From Bacillus sp. V5-8f (GTDB lineage: Bacteria > Bacillota > Bacilli > Bacillales > DSM-1321): a stretch of DNA of 64,000 bases. The notes under the pieces are model-generated. The model did not search any database. It worked only from the letters and a program-made list of their open reading frames with translations, and had not been told where the DNA came from. Shown one piece after another: positions 44,987 to 52,994 of the stretch (positions within the stretch are counted from its first letter, which is position 1; the number at the start of each line of letters is the position of its first letter). The stretch is from contig NZ_PGUW01000007.1 in assembly GCF_002863565.1 (NCBI RefSeq), positions 186,001 through 250,000 on the forward strand, written 5' to 3'. The position numbers and the translations under genes were made by a program.

Positions 44987-45063
44987 CTCAACTCCTGCGC
45001 TATCTCAGTTCTTGCCATATTATATGCAAAAATCTTGCTTAGGTGAGTGCCTAAGCAAATAGT

Positions 45064-45270
45064 TTAGTTCCCGGAAGAATCCCGGAATTGCACAAAGCTG
45101 GCAGTTTCGGGAGCTAATTCGGGTGCAGGGCCTATAAATCCTCCAGTATTAGCAAGGCTGGAAAAGGGCTTGATCACTCCAGCGCTTCCAATTTGAAAAA
45201 CAGATGAGTTTGAGATGCTATTGATCTTTATCATGTTTATATGAATCGACTGTTGAATATGGAAAATCAT
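45064..45270 (-). CDS. gerPB: Spore germination protein GerPB
   Basis: 68-aa coat protein. Hallmark SISNSSVFQIGSAGVIKPFS and IGPAPELAPE. Start ATG 45270 has AAGGAGG upstream; the longer frame runs into gerPA and contains that site. Confidence 0.93.
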   Translation of the reverse strand: MIFHIQQSIHINMIKINSISNSSVFQIGSAGVIKPFSSLANTGGFIGPAPELAPETASFVQFRDSSGN

Positions 45271-45298
45271 CGCGCCAACCTCCTTATTTCCAAAAATG

Positions 45299-45520
45299 TT
45301 ACAGAGTGAGTCCGATGGGCTGGTCAACTAAATTGGCGTCATAAGTACTAGTTGTACTTTGGTTATTATATAGTGATAGGTTTTCTCCAGTATTAAAGGA
45401 ACCAGCACCGGCAAAGGTTTTTGTATTCGAACGTGGGGAAATCTTAAATACATCGCCAATATGGAAGACACCGCCGCTCCCTATGTTTATTACTTGCACT
45501 GCTCCAACAATAGCCGGCAT
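45299..45520 (-). CDS. gerPA: Spore germination protein GerPA
   Basis: 73-aa coat protein, first gene of the operon. Starts MPAIVGAVQVINIGSGGVFH and shares with GerPF the plan of short strands and a VDQPIG end. GGAGGG lies 7 bases before ATG. Confidence 0.95.
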   Translation of the reverse strand: MPAIVGAVQVINIGSGGVFHIGDVFKISPRSNTKTFAGAGSFNTGENLSLYNNQSTTSTYDANLVDQPIGLTL

Positions 45521-45553
45521 AATATCCCTCCATTTTTATGGATTGAATTCATA

Positions 45554-45580
45554 TATCCTATGTCACGATTCCGCTAATGT
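45554..45580 (-). promoter_or_regulatory. Candidate sigma-K promoter of gerP
   Basis: On the minus strand: AC, 16 bases, CATAGGATA. This fits the sigma-K pattern (AC, 16-17, CATAnnnTA). gerP is mother-cell expressed under sigma-K in B. subtilis. Confidence 0.6.
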
Positions 45581-45592
45581 GATATCGGCAGT

Positions 45593-45614
45593 TACGTGCT
45601 ATTGGCAGCACGTA
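45593..45614. repeat. Inverted repeat upstream of gerP
   Basis: TACGTGCT, six bases ATTGGC, AGCACGTA. A perfect 8-bp dyad just beyond the gerP promoter. No T run; possible operator or RNA hairpin. Confidence 0.5.
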
Positions 45615-45803
45615 CACAATCAACGAGAGAAAGAAAGTCATACAAAGCCTTACACAACAAAGAAACACAGATCATTAAACAATTATTTTAAGAATAGAAG
45701 AAAAAATGTTATATAACAGAAATAAAAGTTACTGGTTTATTTGCAATGGGGTGTGTTAGTATGAAGATGATTTAGAAAATTCAAACTTTTAGAGGTGTTG
45801 GAG

Positions 45804-47396
45804 ATGAATGTACCTTTAGTTTTGCCGCAATTTTTGGACCGCGCCGTTTCCTTATACGGAGAAAAAGCGGCGGTTTATTGTGATGAAAGAGTTTTTACAT
45901 ACAAAGAATTAAATGCAAGGGTTAATCAGCTTTCTCATGGATTAAGAGATCTAGGAATAGCTAAAGGGGACCGTGTTGCTTATTTGGCGCCCAATACCCT
46001 TGAAATGCTAGAAGGGTTCTACGGTGTTTTCCAGCTTGGTGCCATTATGGTGCCGCTTAACATAAGGCTGACTCCAGCGGATTATGTGTTTATTCTAAAC
46101 CACAGTGAATCTAGGGTTCTTTTTGTGGACCAGGACTTATATCACCTCATACAGCCTGTTAAGACGCAGCTGGAAACGGTTGAGCATATCATCGTCCACT
46201 ATAAGGATCAGGAAACAAATGAAACCGATTACAATAGATGGGTAGACAGTTATACCCCTGAACGTTTTGAGCGTGCTGATCTCCATGAAGATGATGTTTG
46301 CAGCCTGCTTTATACAAGTGGGACAACGGGAAATCCCAAAGGAGTTATGCTGACTCACCGCAACAATTATCTTCATGCCTTAAGTTCTATGCATCATTTA
46401 CGGGTGAGCGACCGTGATGTTTACCTCCATGTCCTGCCGATGTTCCATGTGAATGGATGGGGCTCCCCTTTTTATTATACCGCAAACGGTGCGACCCATA
46501 TTTGCTTGAAGAAAGCTACTCCTGAGGCAATTTTTCAAGCAATGAAGGACCATAAAGTGTCTATCCTTCATATGGCGCCTACGGTTTTGAATTCGCTTCT
46601 GCAGTATAATGAAGAAAATGCACCAGCATTAGAGCAAGAGGTTCGTGTGGTAATCGCAGGTTCGGCACCACCGCCGGCTTTCGTGAGAAGAGTGGAAGAA
46701 GAGCTTGGCTGGGAATTCATCCAGGTCTACGGAATGACTGAGTCTACACCGCTAAGCTTAGTTTCCACCATTAGGCCACATATCTCCCATCTTCCTCAAA
46801 ATGAACAGTACAGAATCAAGGCCAAAGCAGGCTATCCAATGATTGGCTGCGATGTCCGGGTAGTCAAAGAGAATGGGAAAGAAGTGGCACATGACGGGAA
46901 AGAAATTGGAGAAGTGGTGACAAGAAGCCATGGAGTCATGAAGGGCTATTGGAAAAATGAACAAGCAACGATGGAAACAATCCGGAATGGCTGGCTGCAT
47001 ACCGGTGATATGGGGACGGTCGATGAATATGGGCATATCGATATTGTAGACCGCAAGAAGGATATCATTATCAGCGGCGGAGAGAATATTTCTTCCATTG
47101 AAGTTGAAGGGGTATTATATGAACACCCAAGCATCCGTGAGGCCGCGGTCATTGCCGTGCCCCATGAAAAGTGGGGAGAGACCCCGCATGCCTATGTAGT
47201 TTTAAGAGAAAACCAGAATGTAAGTGAACAAGATATCATCAACTTTTCCAGGGAAAAACTTGCCCATTTTAAAGCTGTTACAGGGGTGACATTTGTACAG
47301 GAGCTTCCGAAAACTGCATCAGGGAAGATCCAAAAAGTCCATCTCCGCAATGAATATTGGAGTTCGCATGGGAAAACGGGACGCTTTGTAAACTAA
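45804..47396 (+). CDS. Long-chain fatty-acid-CoA ligase/acyl-CoA synthetase
   Basis: AMP-forming acyl-CoA synthetase, 530 aa. AMP-binding motif [15 protein letters not shown] (about 172-186), VYGMTEST, HTGDMGTVDEYGHIDIVDRK and TASGKIQK with the catalytic lysine. Start ATG 45804 lies 6 bases after GAGGTG; a GTG three codons earlier is in frame but part of that site. No FadR box seen upstream. Paralogue of lcfB; substrate unknown. Confidence 0.9.
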   Translation: MNVPLVLPQFLDRAVSLYGEKAAVYCDERVFTYKELNARVNQLSHGLRDLGIAKGDRVAYLAPNTLEMLEGFYGVFQLGAIMVPLNIRLTPADYVFILNHSESRVLFVDQDLYHLIQPVKTQLETVEHIIVHYKDQETNETDYNRWVDSYTPERFERADLHEDDVCSLLYTSGTTGNPKGVMLTHRNNYLHALSSMHHLRVSDRDVYLHVLPMFHVNGWGSPFYYTANGATHICLKKATPEAIFQAMKDHKVSILHMAPTVLNSLLQYNEENAPALEQEVRVVIAGSAPPPAFVRRVEEELGWEFIQVYGMTESTPLSLVSTIRPHISHLPQNEQYRIKAKAGYPMIGCDVRVVKENGKEVAHDGKEIGEVVTRSHGVMKGYWKNEQATMETIRNGWLHTGDMGTVDEYGHIDIVDRKKDIIISGGENISSIEVEGVLYEHPSIREAAVIAVPHEKWGETPHAYVVLRENQNVSEQDIINFSREKLAHFKAVTGVTFVQELPKTASGKIQKVHLRNEYWSSHGKTGRFVN

Positions 47397-47743
47397 TCCG
47401 TATGAACAAAACCGCCCTTTTACATAGGGCGGTCTTTTAAACTACAATAATGAATGAAGATACGAGGGGGCCTAGCCATCATTTTGTAGGTATTTATAAT
47501 CCTTTGAAGAGCTTCATAACTCAGGCATATTATTTGTGTTTTATTCTGTTTTCTTTATAATCGACCAAGTAATAATTAGATCACAGCTAGACAATAATAA
47601 TCCTTGAAAAGTTAGTGTGGAGAGGGTTGCAAAGAATATGCCTCTTAATAAGCCAAGACGCATTTAAGTGTTATCGTAAGCTATGAAACCGGTTCACATC
47701 CTTTCATCTTAGAATCGAAATTTAGACAAAAAGGAGCAATACA
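47397..47743 (+). other. Intergenic region
   Basis: Starts with a terminator (ACCGCCCT 47411-47418 with AGGGCGGT 47426-47433, then CTTTT). A candidate promoter is TTGTGT, 16 bases, TATAAT near 47534-47561. No gene seen. Confidence 0.55.
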
Positions 47744-48424
47744 ATGATGGACAGCCGTGAAGAAAAAAAGCAGGAAATACTTGAAGCCTTTCAATTTAGG
47801 CATGCAACAAAAGAATTTGACCCAAATAAAAAAATCTCTGAAGATGACTTTACCTTTATTTTGGAAGCAGCAAGATTATCGCCTAGCTCAGTCGGTTATG
47901 AACCATGGAAATTTCTAATTGTTCAAAACAAAGAATTGCGGGAAAAGCTGCGGGAAGTTTCTTGGGGAGCACGTGGGCAGCTACCGACTGCAAGCCACTT
48001 CGTCGTTATTCTTGCAAGAACGATTAAAGACACCAAATATGATAGCGAATATGTAAAAAACCAAATGCTAAACGTAAAACAGATTCCTGAAGACGTTTTT
48101 GCTCAGATGAAAATCAGATACAAGGAGTTTCAGGAAGATGATTTGAATATTCTTGAAAATGAACGAACAGCATTCGACTGGGCCAGTAAACAGACGTATC
48201 TTGCCTTAGCTAATATGATGACGGCTGCTGCTCAAATTGGAATAGACTCTTGTCCAATTGAAGGATTTAATTTTGACAAGGTGCAAAAGGTTTTAGCAGA
48301 GGAAGGTTTGCTTGAAGATGGCCATTTAGCTGTCTCCGTAATGGCGGCATTCGGTTACAGAAGTAATGAGCCCCGTCCCAAAACTAGAAAGAACATGAAT
48401 GATATTGTTCAATGGATTAAATAG
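47744..48424 (+). CDS. Nitroreductase family NAD(P)H oxidoreductase
   Basis: FMN-dependent nitroreductase fold, 226 aa. The FMN-binding region QFRHATKEFDPNKKIS and ARLSPSSVGYEPWKFLIV near the N-terminus and IGIDSCPIEGF and MAAFGYRSNEPRPKTR near the end are typical of the YfkO/YdgI-like branch. AAGGAG lies about 8 bases before the ATG. Probable substrates are quinones or nitro compounds; not determined. Confidence 0.88.
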   Translation: MMDSREEKKQEILEAFQFRHATKEFDPNKKISEDDFTFILEAARLSPSSVGYEPWKFLIVQNKELREKLREVSWGARGQLPTASHFVVILARTIKDTKYDSEYVKNQMLNVKQIPEDVFAQMKIRYKEFQEDDLNILENERTAFDWASKQTYLALANMMTAAAQIGIDSCPIEGFNFDKVQKVLAEEGLLEDGHLAVSVMAAFGYRSNEPRPKTRKNMNDIVQWIK

Positions 48425-48586
48425 GAACCAGAGGTGAGGATTTCAATTCTCGCCTTTTTTTGTTCATAAAAGCCCTTCGGCAGTACTTACCCAAAATATC
48501 TTATTCAGATTTTTGATGACATTCTGTATGTTTTGCTTGATATTTGCTACATAAAATCTTTCATTCATTTCACTAAAGAAATGATA

Positions 48587-48615
48587 AAAGCTGACCAGCA
48601 TTCTGCGTCAGCTTT
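48587..48615. terminator. Terminator of the 34-aa gene
   Basis: AAAGCTGAC pairs with GTCAGCTTT and overlaps the stop codon of the small gene; minus strand ends in TTTTATC. Confidence 0.75.
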
Positions 48616-48712
48616 CTTCTTGATTATTTGTTTTTGCTTGTTCGAATAGATTGGATATGTAACCCTTTAGCTCAAATCCTTCTTCATCTATAAATTCGAT
48701 AATCTGTTTCAT
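48608..48712 (-). CDS. Small acidic protein (34 aa), unknown
   Basis: Not recognised. The product starts MKQIIEFIDEEGFELKGYIS and ends with a charged tail. AAGGAGG lies 9 bases before the ATG, and the stop codon falls inside a good terminator stem, so the frame has both ends of a real gene. It is a single helix-like acidic peptide without a membrane span. Upstream is AT-rich. Confidence 0.6.
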   Translation of the reverse strand: MKQIIEFIDEEGFELKGYISNLFEQAKTNNQEES

Positions 48713-48940
48713 TTATTTTTTCCTCCTTTGTTGTTATTAGTATATGTATTCCCGCTCTATCAATCTTTTAATCAACCAATTTATTAAAAAAAACTATTTC
48801 GTGGCGAAAATAGAAATTGGCAGAAGATGTTAATGCGAAAATAAGAAAATTTTTAACAAATTTGTAGTAAGAATTAAAATGTGATAAAGATAATGATATA
48901 CCTAGCCTGGATTTCGATTAGAATGGATGTGATCCTTCAG

Positions 48941-50116
48941 ATGCAACAGCCTAATAGAATGATAAGTATAGATATCCTGAGGGGATTCTCAATCCTTGGT
49001 ATCCTCCTGGTAAACATGCCATCGTTTCATTCGCCGGTGCTCTATATGAATCCGCTGGCCTGGTGGGAGGATAATCCCGACCACTTTTTGTATATCATCA
49101 CTGATATTTTCGCCCAGGCAAGCTTCTACCCTTTGTTTGCATTTTTGTTTGGGTTTGGCGCCATTTTATTTGCACGAAAGACCAACCGTAATGGAGAATC
49201 GTTTGCAAACTTATTTTCAAGAAGGTTATTGGCATTGCTTTTATTTGGCTGCCTGCATGCGTTCTTCATCTGGCATGGAGATATATTAATCAATTATGCC
49301 TTGTTCGGTTTCGCTTTTCTCTTATTTTATAAAATGAGCGGGAAATCATTGTTGATCATAGGCTCATCTATTTATTTGGTTCCTTTTCTATTCGTTGCGG
49401 TTCTTATGTGGAAAGCCGGATTGTCGGAAATGAGTGTTCCTTCTCACCAGGAAGGAATTCGGCAATCTCTGGAAGCTTATGCAACTGGTTCATTTAAGGA
49501 AATTATGCAGCAGAGGTTCCAAGACTGGTATTTGGTGAATAACGCGGCTTCATCCATTTACTTATTTTTGTCCATTTTTCCATTGTTTTTGATTGGTGCA
49601 GGCTTTGCGAAAACGGACCTTCTTCAAAGGCCGATCCATTATAAAAAAACATGGGCCATCCTACTTGTTGTAAGTTTTATTGTAGGGTTTTCAATAAAGT
49701 TGTTCCCTTACTACAGTTTTGCAAGCCCTCTGGCTTTATTTATTCAGGACCAGTTTGGGGGACCCATTCTGTCGTTTTTTTATGTATCATCCATCACTCT
49801 GTTGGTAGAGAAGAGCTTTTTTTATAATCTTTTAAAGCCATTTTCCTATGTAGGAAAGCTTTCGATGAGCAATTATCTTTTCCAATCTATCGTCGGAACT
49901 TCCCTATTTTACTCGTATGGTTTGGGCTATTACGGAAATATCTCCTTTACTGCAGGCATGCTGCTCGCAGTTGGTATTTTTATCATTCAAATGGCAGCGA
50001 GCAGAGTTTGGCTCCAGTACTTCAGCAACGGGCCTGTCGAGCATATGTGGAGGCGTTTCATATATTGGGAAAAGCCTGGTTCAAGGAGAAATCAGAGTAA
50101 GAGGGGGCATTCGTGA
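48941..50116 (+). CDS. DUF418 membrane protein (YeiB family)
   Basis: About 391 aa, some ten membrane helices. The N-terminal heparan-alpha-glucosaminide-like region RMISIDILRGFSILGILLVN and the C-terminal DUF418 domain (LSMSNYLFQSIVGTSLFY, GPVEHMWRRFIYW) identify the family. The start is uncertain: ATG 48941 fits the usual length; an ATG at 48881 is in frame but gives an unlikely extension. No good ribosome site. Function unknown; possibly membrane transport. Confidence 0.85.
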   Translation: MQQPNRMISIDILRGFSILGILLVNMPSFHSPVLYMNPLAWWEDNPDHFLYIITDIFAQASFYPLFAFLFGFGAILFARKTNRNGESFANLFSRRLLALLLFGCLHAFFIWHGDILINYALFGFAFLLFYKMSGKSLLIIGSSIYLVPFLFVAVLMWKAGLSEMSVPSHQEGIRQSLEAYATGSFKEIMQQRFQDWYLVNNAASSIYLFLSIFPLFLIGAGFAKTDLLQRPIHYKKTWAILLVVSFIVGFSIKLFPYYSFASPLALFIQDQFGGPILSFFYVSSITLLVEKSFFYNLLKPFSYVGKLSMSNYLFQSIVGTSLFYSYGLGYYGNISFTAGMLLAVGIFIIQMAASRVWLQYFSNGPVEHMWRRFIYWEKPGSRRNQSKRGHS

Positions 50117-50418
50117 AAGAGCTTTTCATTTTAGAATGATAGGACAAGCAGGCTTTCTAGGGTAGCTACAATGTTCCTATCTGGATTTCCTAAAGTGTCT
50201 GCCTTTATACGATTATAAAAAAGGAGAGTATAGTACCAAGACTGCGGTTAAACGGAAAGGTAGATTGAGAGTTTGTTAAGTTTAGCAAAGTAACCATACC
50301 TACATAAAAGTTTCCTTGAAGCACTTTCAATCTAGAAACAAGTTTTTTATACTGAGAAATAATCGTGGTATAGTAAAATTTGTGAAAGCAATTGGGATGA
50401 GAAGGAGCGAAATATTTA
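50117..50418 (+). other. Intergenic region before yisK
   Basis: AT-rich, with AAGGAGAG at about 50220 but no start codon behind it. Nothing else supportable. Confidence 0.35.
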
Positions 50419-51324
50419 ATGAGATTCTCAACAGCCAAAATCAAAGGGGAAAGCAAAATCCTGATGTCTAAAGAAAACGACAAGAAGTATTTAATGCTCA
50501 GGGAGGCTGCCGTAAAAATGAATGACAGCTCTGTTGCTCTTCCGGCTACACTGCTAGAATGCATTCAGGAAGTGGCCGATTTTGCGGAAAAGGCAGAAAG
50601 GATATATCTATGGAGCGTTAGCACGGACGATGACTCTCTTTTTGTAGCCCATGAAGAGTTGGAATGGGAGGCACCAATACCGCGACCGGCCAAAAATATT
50701 TTCTGTGTAGGAAAAAATTATGCTGAGCATGCAATCGAACTTGGCAGTGAAGCAGATATTCCTGAGCATATCATGCTTTTTTCGAAAACTCCTACCACAG
50801 TAGTCGGGCAAAATTCAGTTGTTCCTAGTCATAGTGACGTTACACAGCAATTGGATTATGAAGGAGAGCTTGCGATTATCATAGGAAAAAAAGGGCGCAC
50901 GATCATGCGTGAAGAAGCTTTGGATTATGTGTTTGGATATACCGTTATCAACGATATCACAGCCCGGGACCTGCAGGCTAGGCACAAACAATTCCTGCTT
51001 GGAAAAAGTCTTGACGGTACATGCCCAATGGGCCCTTATATCGTTCATAAATCAATGGTCCCTAACCCTAATAAGCTTCGCATCCAAACGAAAGTGAATG
51101 GGGAAATACGCCAGGATGCTAATACGGAACAGTTCATTTTTCCCACAGAGGAAATCATTTCGGTAATTTCGAGAGGAATGACCCTGGAGCCTGGCGACAT
51201 CATCGCTACCGGCACACCAGCAGGAGTAGGGAAAGGCTTTAAGCCGCCAAAATTCCTTAAATCTGGAGATACAGTGGAAATCACTGTCGAAAAAATTGGA
51301 ACTCTCGTAAATAAAATCCAATAG
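50419..51324 (+). CDS. yisK: Fumarylacetoacetate hydrolase family protein YisK
   Basis: 301 aa, the same length as B. subtilis YisK. The FAH fold carries metal ligands in QLDYEGELAIIIGK and DITARDLQ, with KNYAEHAIELGSEADIPEH and GTPAGVGKG as further hallmarks. AAGGAG lies 11 bases before the ATG. In B. subtilis YisK has oxaloacetate decarboxylase activity and interacts with Mbl; inferred here by homology. yisL follows. Confidence 0.94.
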   Translation: MRFSTAKIKGESKILMSKENDKKYLMLREAAVKMNDSSVALPATLLECIQEVADFAEKAERIYLWSVSTDDDSLFVAHEELEWEAPIPRPAKNIFCVGKNYAEHAIELGSEADIPEHIMLFSKTPTTVVGQNSVVPSHSDVTQQLDYEGELAIIIGKKGRTIMREEALDYVFGYTVINDITARDLQARHKQFLLGKSLDGTCPMGPYIVHKSMVPNPNKLRIQTKVNGEIRQDANTEQFIFPTEEIISVISRGMTLEPGDIIATGTPAGVGKGFKPPKFLKSGDTVEITVEKIGTLVNKIQ

Positions 51325-51401
51325 TATTATGCAAAATTTTGTGATAACGCGTTTGTCTATGATATGATTGATGTGATTATTTCTGAGGAGGATTTTTTTA
51401 G

Positions 51402-51752
51402 ATGACGCACATGCATATTACAACCTGGGTAGTCGCTCTCATACTCTTTTTTGTAGCAGTGTCTATGAATAAGGGTGACAACGCGAAAGGCTTTAAAATT
51501 GTACATATGATCCTGCGCCTTTTTTACGTGCTAATTATCCTTACCGGATTTGGCTTGATAGGCAGTGCTTTTGACGTTTACGCGCTCAAGGCTATCCTCG
51601 GCATTATTGTCATTGGTATGATGGAAATGATTCTTGTCAGAGCTAAAAAAGGGAAAAGCACTGGACCGCTTTGGGCCGTATTTATCGTTGCCTTTCTGGC
51701 AGTGGTTTATATGGGATTGGCCTTACCACAGGGCTTCCAGCCATTTGCTTAA
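51402..51752 (+). CDS. yisL: DUF1516 membrane protein YisL
   Basis: 116 aa with four membrane helices (HITTWVVALILFFVAVSM, LFYVLIILTGFGLI, KAILGIIVIGMMEMILV, LWAVFIVAFLAVVYMGLAL). GAGGAGG lies about 9 bases before the ATG. Small membrane family of unknown function, at its usual place next to yisK. Confidence 0.92.
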   Translation: MTHMHITTWVVALILFFVAVSMNKGDNAKGFKIVHMILRLFYVLIILTGFGLIGSAFDVYALKAILGIIVIGMMEMILVRAKKGKSTGPLWAVFIVAFLAVVYMGLALPQGFQPFA

Positions 51753-52071
51753 ATCCTGAACACCGCCGTTTACTTTTGGCGGTGTTTTTAATTTGTATTT
51801 GTATCAGGCCAAAAGTAAGTAAATCAATTGTAAGTTAAAAGCCTGGCGGGTTTCCTTAACCAGGCTAATTTAGTATATGAAAGCTGAAACTTTCTTGCAC
51901 TCATAAAAACATAACACAGACTAAGTACGCCATTTCCTTTGCTACCTGTGTAACCATCTATCGTTATGGGCCTATTTTTGCTTCTGTCTTCACCTTTACA
52001 AAGTTATCCGTCGTTGAGCTTTATAACTTGACGATGGGAAGCTGAAAGGGATGCTGGCAATAATTTGCTGC
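51753..52071. other. Intergenic region yisL-yisN
   Basis: The yisL terminator is AACACCGCC (51759-51767) with GGCGGTGTT (51778-51786) and T5. A weaker hairpin AGCCTGG/CCAGGCT (51840-51866), T-rich on the minus strand, may end yisN. No gene seen. Confidence 0.7.
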
Positions 52072-52644
52072 TCACCGTTGGTCGGAATTGATTTTTTCTA
52101 TAATAATCCGCTTTCCTGTATTGAGGGTAAATTCAAATCGATCATGTTCCTTTGCAGAGTAAAAAAAATGATGCTGGACAGAGCAAATCAGAGTACCATT
52201 ATCAAAAATGAAAAAATTGACTCCGGACTGTGTTGCTGCCGTCCTAAGGAAGGTGAGCTGGTTATAGCCGTATATGCAATCATATATAGAAAAATCAAGT
52301 GAATTTAAGGTGGTAACAAACTGAAAGAAGGAATCATCATTCAATTCATCCAGCAGCCTTTCAAATGAGTAGATAAGCTGCTTTCGGATTCGGATTGGTT
52401 CATCATGCCCTAAATCAAATACTTGGCCTTTATGTGTAACAGTACCATTTTCCCCAATGCTCCCTTTGCACCAGCGGCCGTTGCGGAAAATCTCAATATC
52501 ATGGTGCAAGTACTCATCGAGCGAAGAGGCCTCATCCGTTTCTCCATCAAAGAATATCCATTGATGATTGATGTATTCAACCGTACCTTCAGTAAATGCG
52601 CGAGATTGGCGGTTGAAAAGCTTAGATCTCTGCTGTTGGCTCAT
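52072..52644 (-). CDS. yisN: DUF2777 protein (YisN-like)
   Basis: 190 aa from the ATG 52644, which has GGAGGGG upstream; the frame is longer but earlier codons precede the ribosome site. The core has a small beta domain (VEYINHQWIFFDGETDEASS) then a helical part (SFERLLDELNDDSFFQFVTT). Resembles YisN by position and pattern; function unknown. A divergent repeat-rich leader separates it from asnO. Confidence 0.75.
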   Translation of the reverse strand: MSQQQRSKLFNRQSRAFTEGTVEYINHQWIFFDGETDEASSLDEYLHHDIEIFRNGRWCKGSIGENGTVTHKGQVFDLGHDEPIRIRKQLIYSFERLLDELNDDSFFQFVTTLNSLDFSIYDCIYGYNQLTFLRTAATQSGVNFFIFDNGTLICSVQHHFFYSAKEHDRFEFTLNTGKRIIIEKINSDQR

Positions 52645-52994
52645 ACAATACCCCTCCAAAAAATGGAACCTCACCTACTTTTTTGACAAATTCCACAAAA
52701 AATATAACTTCTTTTTTTACTACCGGGACAAATAACCATCCCAAATAAGTTTGCATAGTGTATTTAAAACAAAATGACGCCGGTCTTGCTCAACTTTTCA
52801 TTTGGGGGTTACCCCATTGCTCAACAACGTACCGCACTAGGGTCAGACCCATCGTTTTAACGCGGCACTGATTGGGGCGGCAAACCTCCATCGTATTAAC
52901 GCGGCACTGCACTGGGGGTCAGACCCCGGTTAATTGCTTTAGCGCAATGCCGCAAAGAGGGTTAGACCTATGATAAGAGGAAGGGTGAAAATAC
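52645..52994 (+). other. yisN-asnO intergenic region with repeats
   Basis: Contains the repeats described below and the promoters of both genes. The asnO ribosome site AAGAGGAAGGG precedes ATG 52995. Confidence 0.5.
52840..52927 (+). repeat. GGGTCAGACCC / TTAACGCGGCACTG repeat cluster
   Basis: GGGTCAGACCC (52840-52850) and GGGGTCAGACCCC (52915-52927) are perfect palindromes. Between them a 21-base unit ending TTAACGCGGCACTG occurs twice (52850-52870 and 52889-52909) with a single difference. The same words occur near hemE at 16801-16847. Likely a dispersed intergenic repeat family. Confidence 0.7.
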
